Assembly: GCA_964518645.1 (NCBI GenBank)
Contig: CAZFGL010000028.1
Span: 1-20,166, forward strand
Length of the DNA: 20,166 nucleotides
Source of the DNA: HGM13006 sp964518645
Lineage (GTDB): Bacteria; Bacillota; Clostridia; Oscillospirales; Oscillospiraceae
Direction: 5' to 3'
Shown here: positions 7,464 to 15,093 of the stretch, piece after piece
How the letters are laid out: each line of letters starts with the position of its first letter
How positions within the stretch are numbered: the first letter of the stretch is position 1
Translations under genes and position numbers: made by a program
The notes under the pieces: model-generated
Told to the model about the DNA's origin: nothing
The model's input: the letters and a program-made list of their open reading frames with translations, nothing else
Databases searched by the model: none

Positions 7464-7500
7464 CCCACCATCAAATTCTGATTGAACGGAGTTGGTGGAA

Positions 7501-8034
7501 ATGAAACATATTTTCGTTGTATTTACAGGGGAAAAGACCCGAAAATACATGGCGGACGTGTTTTCTTCCACGGACATTACAGTGACCGCAGTGTGCAGCA
7601 CCGGGATGGAACTTTTGGACAAGTGCCGCGGGGTGCAGAACGGTGTTGTTCTCAGCGGATATTCCCTTTGCGACATGACTGCGGATGAGTTGGGCGAAAG
7701 CCTGCCGGGGGGATTTGATCTGGTTGTTCTCGCGGAGAAAGCACAGCTTGGTGCAATTGAGACGGGCCGTGTGACAAAGCTGGAAGCCCCTGTGCGTCAG
7801 TCCGAGTTGCTGGACACGGTTCAGAAGCTGTTTACCGGGCAGGAGAAGCCCAGAGCGGCACAGCGGTCTGACGAGGACAGAGCTTTGATCGCTCAGGCCA
7901 AGCAGATGCTGATGGAACAGAATACCCTCTCTGAGGAACAGGCTTATCGCTTCATCCAGAAGCGGAGCATGGACATGGGTGCGAAAATGGTTCAGACAGC
8001 CCGTGGGATCCTCAGCGGACAGATTTGTGTTTGA
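7501..8034 (+). CDS. ANTAR-domain RNA-binding regulator with pseudo-receiver domain
   Basis: 177 residues. The C-terminal part from about residue 125 (RALIAQAKQMLMEQNTLSE then AYRFIQKRSMDMGAKMV) is a clear ANTAR domain, the three-helix RNA-binding module of AmiR, NasR and EutV that prevents transcription termination by binding paired hairpins in target leaders. The N-terminal ~110 residues resemble a receiver fold, but the place of the phosphorylated Asp reads VVLSGYSL, so phosphorylation at the usual site seems impossible. No sensor kinase is adjacent. ATG 7501 is chosen with CGGAG eight bases upstream; a TTG at 7492 is an alternative. It is a single-gene unit with a consensus promoter and a strong terminator. 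Confidence 0.88.
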   Translation: MKHIFVVFTGEKTRKYMADVFSSTDITVTAVCSTGMELLDKCRGVQNGVVLSGYSLCDMTADELGESLPGGFDLVVLAEKAQLGAIETGRVTKLEAPVRQSELLDTVQKLFTGQEKPRAAQRSDEDRALIAQAKQMLMEQNTLSEEQAYRFIQKRSMDMGAKMVQTARGILSGQICV

Positions 8035-8043
8035 TTATGAATG

Positions 8044-8078
8044 GGCGTGCTGCAATTGATTTTGCAGCACGCCTTTTT
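8044..8078 (+). terminator. Intrinsic terminator after the ANTAR gene
   Basis: GGCGTGCTGCAA (8044-8055) and TTGCAGCACGCC (8062-8073) form a perfect 12-bp stem with a 6-base loop, followed by five T. It lies nine bases after the stop codon. Confidence 0.93.
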
Positions 8079-8097
8079 ACTATCTTTTTTAAAGGCT

Positions 8098-8126
8098 TTG
8101 TGCTAAACTAACCCTGATGATAATAT
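8098..8126 (+). promoter_or_regulatory. Promoter of the topB-exonuclease III unit
   Basis: TTGTGC (8098-8103) and TAATAT (8121-8126) are separated by 17 bases and lie 18 bases before the topB start codon, right after the preceding terminator. The leader would be only about 10 bases, so the -10 assignment is a little uncertain. Confidence 0.5.
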
Positions 8127-8143
8127 AAACGAGGTATGTGATT

Positions 8144-10327
8144 ATGGGTAAAACACTGGTGTTGGCAGAAAAGCCCTCTGTTGGCCGGGAGCTTGCGCGG
8201 GTTCTTGGATGCACAAAGAATTCCGGCGGATATATCGAAGGGGAAAAATATATTGTGACCTGGGCGCTGGGGCATCTTGTGACTCTGGCGGATCCGGATG
8301 TGTATGACAAACGCTATGAGAAATGGGATATGCAGGATCTTCCCATGCTGCCCCAGAATATGAAGCTGGTGGTGATCCCAGAGTCCCGGAAGCAGTTTCA
8401 GACTGTGTCCTCCCTTATGAAGCGGGGAGATGTATCTGATCTTGTGATCCCCACGGATGCGGGACGGGAAGGCGAGCTTGTCGCCCGGTGGATCATGATG
8501 AAAGCGGGCTGGAAGGGCAGCGCAAAGCGCCTGTGGATCTCATCTCAGACAGATAAGGCCATCCGGGATGGTTTTGCAAATCTGAAGCCGGCATCGGAGT
8601 ATGATAACCTTTTCCGTTCCGCACAGGCCCGGAGTGAAGCAGATTGGCTGGTGGGGCTGAACGTGACAAGAGCCCTGACCTGTAAATATAATGCCCAGCT
8701 GTCAGCGGGGCGGGTTCAGACACCCACCCTTGCGCTGATCGTAAAGCGGGAGGAAGAGATTAAAAAGTTTACCCCCAGAGAGTTCTGGGGTGTCACCGCA
8801 AAGCTTCCTGGCTTTCACGCCACCTGGCGGGAAGAGGGGAAACAGGCCCAGACCTTTGACCGGGACAGAGCCGAGGAAATTCTGAAAAAGATCTCCGGGG
8901 GCGAGGCAGTGCTTACCCGGGTAGAGACTGTGAAAAAGCAGACCCCACCGCCGGCGGCATATGATCTTACAGAATTGCAGCGGGATGCCAATAAAAAATA
9001 CGCATACTCCGCCAAGGAGACCCTGTCACTGATGCAGAGCCTCTATGAGCGGCATAAGCTTCTGACTTACCCCAGAACTGATTCCCGGTATATCTCTGAG
9101 GATGTGGTTCCTACCCTGCCGGAACGTCTGCGCAGTTGTATGGTGGAGGAATATAAACCCCTCGCCCAGAGCATCTACCGGGCGAAGCCATTGAAAACCC
9201 GGTATCTGGTGAACGACAGCAAGGTAACCGATCATCATGCCATTATTCCCACAGAGGAACAGCCGGATCTTTATGCTCTGACTGGCCCGGAACGGAACAT
9301 TTATGATCTGGTGGTGCGCCGTTTCCTTGCGGTGCTGATGGAGCCGTATACCTACGAGGAAGTTCGGCTTACCATGACCATCGGTGGGGAGGTCTTTACC
9401 GCAAAGGGCAGACGCGTACTGGAGCAGGGCTGGAAGGCGGCCTATAACAAGACCTTTAACCTTGAGGAAGAAGAGAGTGACGAGGCGGATCAGAGCCTGC
9501 CGGAACTTCAGGAGGGACAGAAACTGAAGGTGCTTTCTGCTGAACTGCGCCCGGGGGAAACTTCGCCCCCGGCACGGTATACGGAGGCAACCCTGCTTTC
9601 TGCCATGGAGCATCCTGCGGGGCAGGTCAGCGATAAAAATCTGTCCAGAATTCTGGAAGAGACATCCGGTCTCGGTACTCCGGCCACAAGAGCGGATATT
9701 ATTGAGAAACTGTTCTCCACCTTCTATGTGGAACGGCGGGGGAAGGAACTGGTTCCCACCTCCAAGGGCGCGCAGCTGGTATCGCTGGTTCCCGAGGAAC
9801 TGCGTTCGGCGGAAATGACGGCACGGTGGGAGGATAAGCTTTCCGCCATTGCAAAAGGTACGGTGAAGGATTCTGATTTTGTGGCTGGGATGCGGGAGTA
9901 TGCCTCCCAGCTGGTGAATCAGGTGAAGGCCAGCGATGAGGTTTACAGACACGACAATCAGACCAGAACTCCCTGCCCGGACTGCGGGAAATATCTGCTA
10001 AAGGTGAATGGCAAACGGGGACAGATGCTGGTATGCCCGGATCGGGAGTGTGGCTACAGACGAAGCCTCACCCAGACCACCAATGCAAGATGCCCCAACT
10101 GCCACAAGAAGATGGAACTTCGGGGAGAAGGGGAGAAGCAGATGTTTGCTTGCGTCTGCGGGTACCGGGAGAAGCTGTCGGACTTTAAAAAGCGTCGTTC
10201 CTCTGCGGGTGCCAATAAGCGGGATGTTCAGAAATATCTGAAAAATCAGGATACAGGTGGCGGAAACACTGCCATGGCTGCGGCACTGGCAAAATGGAAG
10301 GCTGCACAGGAGGAGAAAGAGAAATGA
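8144..10327 (+). CDS. topB: DNA topoisomerase III
   Basis: 727 residues, a type IA topoisomerase that cuts one strand, passes another and unlinks DNA at replication and recombination intermediates. The Toprim domain opens with LVLAEKPSVGRELARVLG and has the acidic motif TDAGREGELVARW (Asp 105). The catalytic tyrosine is Y309 in LLTYPRTDSRYIS. SAGRVQTPTLALI is also typical. The C-terminal tail has two Cys4 zinc ribbons, the first starting CPDC at residue 611, and a basic end. ATG 8144 is chosen with GAGGT eight bases upstream; the GTG at 8138 would add two residues. The stop overlaps the next start (ATGA), so the two genes are coupled. Confidence 0.95.
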   Translation: MGKTLVLAEKPSVGRELARVLGCTKNSGGYIEGEKYIVTWALGHLVTLADPDVYDKRYEKWDMQDLPMLPQNMKLVVIPESRKQFQTVSSLMKRGDVSDLVIPTDAGREGELVARWIMMKAGWKGSAKRLWISSQTDKAIRDGFANLKPASEYDNLFRSAQARSEADWLVGLNVTRALTCKYNAQLSAGRVQTPTLALIVKREEEIKKFTPREFWGVTAKLPGFHATWREEGKQAQTFDRDRAEEILKKISGGEAVLTRVETVKKQTPPPAAYDLTELQRDANKKYAYSAKETLSLMQSLYERHKLLTYPRTDSRYISEDVVPTLPERLRSCMVEEYKPLAQSIYRAKPLKTRYLVNDSKVTDHHAIIPTEEQPDLYALTGPERNIYDLVVRRFLAVLMEPYTYEEVRLTMTIGGEVFTAKGRRVLEQGWKAAYNKTFNLEEEESDEADQSLPELQEGQKLKVLSAELRPGETSPPARYTEATLLSAMEHPAGQVSDKNLSRILEETSGLGTPATRADIIEKLFSTFYVERRGKELVPTSKGAQLVSLVPEELRSAEMTARWEDKLSAIAKGTVKDSDFVAGMREYASQLVNQVKASDEVYRHDNQTRTPCPDCGKYLLKVNGKRGQMLVCPDRECGYRRSLTQTTNARCPNCHKKMELRGEGEKQMFACVCGYREKLSDFKKRRSSAGANKRDVQKYLKNQDTGGGNTAMAAALAKWKAAQEEKEK

Positions 10328-11079
10328 AACTGATTTCCTGGAATGTGAACGGATTGCGGGCCTGCCTCCAGAAGGGCTTTATGGACTTCTTTGTGCAGGA
10401 GAACGCAGATTTCTTCTGTCTGCAGGAGACAAAGCTTCAGGAGGGACAGGTGGACCTTAACCTGGAAGGCTACCATCAGTTCTGGAATTATGCGGAGAAG
10501 AAAGGTTATTCCGGCACGGCTATTTTCGCAAAGGAGAAGCCTCTGAATGTCTATTACGGCGTGGGGGTTCCGGAGCTTGATACAGAGGGACGACTGATCA
10601 CGCTGGAGTATGAGGGATACTATGTGGTGACCTGCTATACACCCAATGCGCAGGACGGACTGAAACGGATCGAACACCGGATGGCGTGGGAGGATGCCTT
10701 CCGCGGCTGGCTGACGGAACTGGACCGAAAAAAGCCGGTGCTGATCTGTGGGGACCTGAATGTGGCCAGAACGGACATTGATCTGAAAAATCCGGGCCCC
10801 AACCGGGGCAACGCAGGATTCTCGGATCGGGAACGGGAGAAAATTGAACAGCTGCTGGAAAGCGGCTTTACAGATTCTTTCCGGCATCTCTATCCGGATA
10901 CCACAGGGGCATACAGCTGGTGGAGCTATCGCTTCAATGCCCGTAAGAACAACGCGGGGTGGCGAATCGACTACTGGCTCACCTCTGATCGTGTTCAGGG
11001 GCGGATTCAGGAAGCCGCGATCCGCAGTGATGTATATGGATCAGATCATTGCCCGGTAACTCTGGAAATTGCACTTTAA
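10324..11079 (+). CDS. Exodeoxyribonuclease III (AP endonuclease)
   Basis: 251 residues, the usual size for ExoIII/ExoA, a base-excision repair enzyme that cuts at abasic sites and degrades 3' ends. Motifs in order: ISWNVNGLRA at residues 4-13, LQETK with metal-binding E35, YSGTAIF, CGDLNVA with D144 and N146, the substrate-binding YSWWSYRFNARKNNAGWRID, and GSDHCPV with catalytic D241-H242. All catalytic positions are intact. The ATG overlaps the topB stop by four bases and follows AGGAGGAGAAAG, so it is cotranscribed with topB. The reading frame extends upstream to 10294 inside topB, but that extension is outside the family. xth or exoA would be a suitable name. Confidence 0.94.
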   Translation: MKLISWNVNGLRACLQKGFMDFFVQENADFFCLQETKLQEGQVDLNLEGYHQFWNYAEKKGYSGTAIFAKEKPLNVYYGVGVPELDTEGRLITLEYEGYYVVTCYTPNAQDGLKRIEHRMAWEDAFRGWLTELDRKKPVLICGDLNVARTDIDLKNPGPNRGNAGFSDREREKIEQLLESGFTDSFRHLYPDTTGAYSWWSYRFNARKNNAGWRIDYWLTSDRVQGRIQEAAIRSDVYGSDHCPVTLEIAL

Positions 11080-11085
11080 TCCATG

Positions 11086-11128
11086 TTCCCGGCCATGTCC
11101 AGACAGGACGTGGCCGGGAATCTTGTTT
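11086..11128 (+). terminator. Intrinsic terminator after exonuclease III
   Basis: TTCCCGGCCATGTCC (11086-11100) pairs with GGACGTGGCCGGGAA (11106-11120), a 15-bp stem with one G-T wobble and a 5-base loop, followed by tcttgttt. It begins six bases after the stop codon. Confidence 0.88.
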
Positions 11129-11191
11129 CACTGTGACACTTTTATACGAAAAAGCGATAAATTATTTTTCTTCATTTGGGCAATATGTTGG

Positions 11192-11219
11192 TTGACAAAT
11201 GAAGAAATCGGAGTATAAT
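11192..11219 (+). promoter_or_regulatory. Promoter of the ABC importer operon
   Basis: TTGACA (11192-11197) and TATAAT (11214-11219) are both perfect consensus hexamers with a 16-base spacer. The leader of about 57 bases is too short for a T-box. Confidence 0.85.
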
Positions 11220-11242
11220 CATCACTGTAACACGGTAAAGCG

Positions 11243-11261
11243 TTTAACTCCTAAAGTTAAA
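11243..11261 (+). promoter_or_regulatory. Inverted repeat in the leader of the ABC importer operon
   Basis: TTTAACT-cctaa-AGTTAAA is a perfect 7-bp inverted repeat ending eight bases before the GGAGG site. It may be a repressor operator just after the start of transcription, or a weak leader hairpin that affects access to the ribosome site. Function is inferred from position only. Confidence 0.4.
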
Positions 11262-11282
11262 TGTCATTTGGAGGTCTTATTT

Positions 11283-12275
11283 ATGAAAATGAAAAAAATT
11301 CTTTCGCTGATTACCGCAGCAGCAATGCTTGTGGCAATGACCGCATGCGGTTCTGATGCAGCAGAGCCCACCGCTTCTGCCAGTGAGACTGCTTCCGGTG
11401 AAACTTATAAGATCGGCATCTGCCAGCTGGTACAGCATGATGCACTGGATGCCGCTACTCAGGGCTTTAAGGATGCACTTACGGAAAAGCTGGGAGATAA
11501 GGTCACCTTTGACGAGCAGAATGCTTCCGGTGACAGCGCAAACTGTGCAACCATCGTGAACGGCTTTGTATCCGACGGGGTGGATCTGATTATGGCAAAC
11601 GCAACTGCACCTCTTCAGGCAGCCGCTGCCGCAACCGCAGAGATTCCCATTCTCGGCACCTCCGTTACCGACTATGCAACCGCTCTTGAAATCGAGAACT
11701 GGACCGGCACCGTTGGCAACAACATTTCCGGTACCTCCGACCTTGCACCCCTGGATCAGCAGGCTGCAATGGTGAAGGAACTGTTCCCGGATGCCAAGAC
11801 CGTTGGTCTCCTGTACTGCTCCGCTGAGCCTAACTCCGGCTATCAGTGTGATGTGATCGAAGGTTATCTGAAGGATGAGGGATATACCGTGGAGCGCTTC
11901 CCCTTCACAGATACCAACGACGTTCAGTCTGTTACCCAGTCCGCCTGCGACAGCAGCGATGTGATCTATATCCCCACTGACAATACCGCTGCATCCAACA
12001 CTGAGGCAATCGCAAATGTGGTCATTCCGGCAGGCGTTCCTGTTGTGACCGGCGAGGAAGGCATCTGCAAGGGCTGTGGCGTTGTGACACTGTCCATCAG
12101 CTACTACGATCTTGGATACACCACCGGCCAGATGGCATACGAAATTCTGGCAAATGGTGGCGACGTAACGAAAACTCCTGTTGCATTTGCAGCAAACGTC
12201 ACCAAGAAGTACAATGCAGCCAACTGCGAAACACTGAATATTACCGTTCCCGAGGATTATGTTGTAATCGAGTAA
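11283..12275 (+). CDS. ABC transporter substrate-binding lipoprotein (TrpX-like, PF04392 type)
   Basis: 330 residues. A lipoprotein signal MKMKKILSLITAAAMLVAM ends in lipobox MTAC with the lipidated Cys at 22, then a Ser/Thr/Ala-rich linker. The mature part opens YKIGICQLVQHDALDAATQGF and has the two-lobe periplasmic-binding pattern of the uncharacterised COG2984 group, which includes Streptococcus TrpX. ATG 11283 is chosen because GGAGG is eight bases upstream and the signal peptide starts there; the open frame extends to 11199 within the promoter. It heads an operon with a permease and an ATPase. The ligand is unknown: aromatic amino acids are possible, other small molecules equally so. Confidence 0.92.
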   Translation: MKMKKILSLITAAAMLVAMTACGSDAAEPTASASETASGETYKIGICQLVQHDALDAATQGFKDALTEKLGDKVTFDEQNASGDSANCATIVNGFVSDGVDLIMANATAPLQAAAAATAEIPILGTSVTDYATALEIENWTGTVGNNISGTSDLAPLDQQAAMVKELFPDAKTVGLLYCSAEPNSGYQCDVIEGYLKDEGYTVERFPFTDTNDVQSVTQSACDSSDVIYIPTDNTAASNTEAIANVVIPAGVPVVTGEEGICKGCGVVTLSISYYDLGYTTGQMAYEILANGGDVTKTPVAFAANVTKKYNAANCETLNITVPEDYVVIE

Positions 12276-12290
12276 TCTCCCATGAGATGG

Positions 12291-12321
12291 GCAGCGGAAA
12301 AGGTTTTCCCTTTTCCGCTGC
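12291..12321 (+). terminator. Intercistronic hairpin (partial terminator or mRNA stabiliser)
   Basis: GCAGCGGAAAAGG (12291-12303) pairs perfectly with CCTTTTCCGCTGC (12309-12321), a 13-bp stem with a 5-base loop, but the following gtttcgc is not a good T-run. Such hairpins between a binding-protein gene and its permease gene commonly let the binding protein be made in excess. Confidence 0.65.
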
Positions 12322-12363
12322 GTTTCGCTATATTATATAAACATAAATTTGGAGGTAGTTCCT

Positions 12364-13296
12364 ATGGATTTTCTTATGTCCCTGCTGAACTCCATGCCTG
12401 GCGCTGTGGCGCAGGGGATGATTTGGGGCATCATGGCCATCGGTGTCTATATTACATACCGTATTCTGGACGTGGCCGATCTGACTGTGGATGGTTCCAT
12501 TGCCACAGGCGGTGCAGTATGTGTAATTCTGACCGTTAACGGTGTCCCTGCATGGGCTGCATTGCTGGTCGCTGTACTGGTGGGCATGCTGGCCGGCTTA
12601 GTGACCGGACTTTTTCACACAGTATGCGGAATTCCCGCAATTCTGTCTGGTATTCTGACCCAGCTGGCACTTTATTCTGTGAATCTTCGAATCATGGGCT
12701 GGGGAACCGGCGGCGGTAAGGCAAACCTTCCCGTCAGTGTGGACAAGTATGACCTGCTGCTCTCTGCCCGTTATGTTCGGGAAGTGGGACTGAACAATCC
12801 CATTGTCATGCTGCTGATTCTCATGGTTGTTACCATTGCACTGCTCTACTGGTTCTTTGGTACAGAGGTCGGCTGCGGTCTCCGGGCTACCGGTGCCAAT
12901 CAGAACATGGCCCGTGCCCAGGGCATCAACACCAACGTTACCAAGGTGCTGGGACTGATGATCTCCAACGGCTTTGTAGCTCTTTCCGGTGCACTCCTTG
13001 CCCAGTATCAGGGCTTTGCGGATATTAACATGGGTCGTGGTGCCATTGTCATTGGTCTGGCCGCTGTAATTATCGGTGAAGTTATTTTCAGCAAGGTATT
13101 CATCAATTTTGCACTGAAGCTGTTTTCCTGCGTGATCGGCGCAATTATCTACTATGTTGTGATCCAGTTCGTACTCCGTTTGGGACTCTCTACGGACGAC
13201 CTGAAGCTTTTGACAGCACTGGTGGTGGCACTGTTCCTTGCAGTGCCCTATTGGAACGGAAAATGGTTTTCCGGCAAGAAGAAGGGAGGCGCTTGA
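12364..13296 (+). CDS. ABC transporter permease (TrpY-like, COG4120 type)
   Basis: 310 residues, a polytopic membrane protein with about eight hydrophobic segments, resembling the branched-chain amino acid type permeases. YRILDVADLTVDGSIATGG near residue 34 and CGLRATGANQNMARAQGIN near residue 175 (the likely coupling region facing the ATPase) are typical of the permease paired with COG2984 binding proteins. A short basic tail ends the protein. ATG 12364 has GGAGG nine bases upstream; the in-frame start at 12349 overlaps that site. The next gene starts one base after its stop. Confidence 0.92.
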   Translation: MDFLMSLLNSMPGAVAQGMIWGIMAIGVYITYRILDVADLTVDGSIATGGAVCVILTVNGVPAWAALLVAVLVGMLAGLVTGLFHTVCGIPAILSGILTQLALYSVNLRIMGWGTGGGKANLPVSVDKYDLLLSARYVREVGLNNPIVMLLILMVVTIALLYWFFGTEVGCGLRATGANQNMARAQGINTNVTKVLGLMISNGFVALSGALLAQYQGFADINMGRGAIVIGLAAVIIGEVIFSKVFINFALKLFSCVIGAIIYYVVIQFVLRLGLSTDDLKLLTALVVALFLAVPYWNGKWFSGKKKGGA

Positions 13297-13297
13297 T

Positions 13298-14095
13298 ATG
13301 TTGCAGGTAAATAATATTGTCAAGGTGTTCAACAAGGGCACTGTGAACGAAAAGGTGGCACTAAACGGCGCAAGCCTCCATCTGAATGACGGAGATTTCT
13401 GTACGGTGATCGGCGGCAATGGTGCAGGTAAATCCACACTTTTGAATGCGGTTGCAGGTGTGTTCTATGTGGATGAGGGCAGTATTTTCATTGACGGAGT
13501 GGATGTGACCCGTCTTCCGGAGCATAAGCGTGCAAAGTATATCGGCCGGGTATTCCAGGATCCCATGACCGGTACTGCTGCCACCATGCAGATCGAGGAA
13601 AATCTGGCCCTTGCAAAACGGAGAGGCAAGAGACGGTCTCTGCGTCAGGGAATCACCCAGGCTGAACGGGAGGAATACCGGGAGCTGCTGAAAATTCTGG
13701 ATCTGGGACTGGAGGACAGACTCACTTCCAAGGTTGGACTCCTTTCCGGCGGTCAGAGACAGGCGCTGACGCTGCTGATGGCCAGCCTTGTGAAGCCGAA
13801 ACTTCTGCTTCTGGATGAGCACACTGCAGCACTTGACCCGAAAACCGCAGCAAAGGTTCTGGATGCCACAGAAAGAATCGTTGCACGGGATAATCTGACT
13901 ACTTTGATGATCACCCATAACATGAAGGATGCCATTGCCCACGGCAACCGTCTGATCATGATGAAGGATGGTCAGGTAATTCTGGATATTTCCGGTCAGG
14001 AGAAAAAGAACCTGACAGTTGAAAATCTTCTTGAAAGGTTTAATGTTGCATCCGGAGGCGATGGGGTCGCCACAGACCGGATGATTCTGGGCTGA
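13298..14095 (+). CDS. ABC transporter ATP-binding protein (TrpZ-like, COG1101 type)
   Basis: 265 residues, a complete nucleotide-binding subunit. Walker A GGNGAGKST lies around residue 40, the Q-loop in GRVFQDPM, the signature LLSGGQRQALTLL around 150, Walker B LLLLDEHTAALD around 170, and the H-loop in LMITHNMKDA. LDEHTAALDPKTA is characteristic of the COG1101 group that pairs with COG4120 permeases. ATG 13298 has GGAGG eight bases upstream inside the end of the permease gene; the longer frame from 13238 overlaps the permease. It is the last gene of the importer operon and powers uptake of the unknown ligand. Confidence 0.94.
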   Translation: MLQVNNIVKVFNKGTVNEKVALNGASLHLNDGDFCTVIGGNGAGKSTLLNAVAGVFYVDEGSIFIDGVDVTRLPEHKRAKYIGRVFQDPMTGTAATMQIEENLALAKRRGKRRSLRQGITQAEREEYRELLKILDLGLEDRLTSKVGLLSGGQRQALTLLMASLVKPKLLLLDEHTAALDPKTAAKVLDATERIVARDNLTTLMITHNMKDAIAHGNRLIMMKDGQVILDISGQEKKNLTVENLLERFNVASGGDGVATDRMILG

Positions 14096-14097
14096 TC

Positions 14098-14139
14098 CAA
14101 TTCCCACCGCTGTTCCGGCGGTGGGAATTGCTGTATTTC
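14098..14139 (+). terminator. Intrinsic terminator of the ABC importer operon
   Basis: CAATTCCCACCGC (14098-14110) pairs perfectly with GCGGTGGGAATTG (14118-14130), a 13-bp stem with a 7-base loop, two bases after the ATPase stop. The tail ctgtatttc is a modest T-run. Confidence 0.75.
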
Positions 14140-14152
14140 AGGGCGAAATGCC

Positions 14153-14181
14153 TTGCATGCGCGTGAATCCTGTGGTAAACT
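14153..14181 (+). promoter_or_regulatory. Promoter of the folD unit
   Basis: TTGCAT (14153-14158) and TAAACT (14176-14181) have a 17-base spacer and lie 34 bases before the folD start codon, directly after the preceding terminator. Confidence 0.6.
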
Positions 14182-14215
14182 AAGAGGAATAAATTTTGAT
14201 CCCGGAGGCATAAAT

Positions 14216-15073
14216 ATGGCAATCGTATTAGACGGAAAGGGCTTTTCTGCCCAGTGTAAGGAAAAAATCTGTGAGGAAGCGAAGAAGCTTGCCCAGATGG
14301 GGCATCAGCCCGGTATGGCTGTGGTTCTGGTGGGAAATAATCCTGCGTCTCAGGTTTATGTGCGGAACAAAGAGAAAGACTGCCAGGAATGTGGCATTTT
14401 CAGCGCCATGTATACCCTGCCTGAGGAGACCAGTGAGCAGGAACTGCTGGAGCTGCTGGATGTGCTGAATCATGATGAAAAGATCCATGGCATTCTGGTA
14501 CAGTTACCTCTGCCTCCTCAGATTGACTCTCAGAAGGTGATCGAGGCCATTGATCCCATTAAGGATGTGGATGCGTTCCATCCCACCAATGTGGGTTACC
14601 TCACCGCTGGAATGCCCCGGTTTGCACCCTGTACTCCGGCTGGTATCGTAAAGCTCATGGAGGCGTATGGGATCGATCCCAGCGGTAAACACTGTGTGGT
14701 GGTGGGAAGAAGCAATATCGTGGGTAAGCCCATGGCGATGTTGCTGCTTCACAGAAACGGCACTGTCACCGTGTGTCATTCCGGCACGAAGGATCTGAAG
14801 GAACAGACCCTTCAGGCGGACATTCTGATTTCCGCAGTGGGGAAGGTTGGTTTCATCACCGCTGATATGGTGCGTGACGGGGCTGTCGTCATCGACGTGG
14901 CAATGAACCGGAACGATCAGGGGAAGCTCTGCGGAGACGTGGACTACCCCCAGGTCTTTGAAAAGGCCAGCTATATCACCCCCGTCCCCGGGGGAGTTGG
15001 CCCCATGACCCGAGTGATGCTGCTTGAAAATACGCTGACCGCCTGCAAGCTTCAGTGCGGTATTTCCCTTTGA
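14216..15073 (+). CDS. folD: Bifunctional methylenetetrahydrofolate dehydrogenase / methenyltetrahydrofolate cyclohydrolase
   Basis: 285 residues, the usual size. FolD interconverts 5,10-methylene-, 5,10-methenyl- and 10-formyl-tetrahydrofolate in the cytoplasm. The catalytic lysine is K54 in YVRNKEKDC (equivalent to K56 of the E. coli enzyme). Other family motifs are GILVQLPLPPQI, PTNVGYLTAG, PCTPAGIV, the nucleotide-binding VVVGRSNIVGKPMA, HSGT, and PVPGGVGPMTRVML near the C terminus. ATG 14216 has GGAGG eight bases upstream. Read-through into the next gene, 20 bases on, is likely because no terminator lies between. In Bacillus folD follows yqhY and nusB; here it lies about 8 kb after the yqhY-like gene. 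Confidence 0.96.
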   Translation: MAIVLDGKGFSAQCKEKICEEAKKLAQMGHQPGMAVVLVGNNPASQVYVRNKEKDCQECGIFSAMYTLPEETSEQELLELLDVLNHDEKIHGILVQLPLPPQIDSQKVIEAIDPIKDVDAFHPTNVGYLTAGMPRFAPCTPAGIVKLMEAYGIDPSGKHCVVVGRSNIVGKPMAMLLLHRNGTVTVCHSGTKDLKEQTLQADILISAVGKVGFITADMVRDGAVVIDVAMNRNDQGKLCGDVDYPQVFEKASYITPVPGGVGPMTRVMLLENTLTACKLQCGISL

Positions 15074-15093
15074 TTTTTTCCTGAGGAGGAGCA

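Noticed and set aside
7464..7499. Hairpin CCACCA...TGGTGG that could block the ANTAR gene ribosome site
   Set aside because: With the consensus promoter ending at 7463, transcription should start near 7470, so most of the left arm would not be in the RNA.
9026..9952. Antisense open frame of about 308 codons inside topB
   Set aside because: It overlaps the conserved topoisomerase core, including the segment with the catalytic tyrosine, and shows no recognisable protein features.
11129..11282. T-box leader before the ABC importer
   Set aside because: The promoter lies only about 60 bases before the start codon, and no T-box sequence or antiterminator pair is present.
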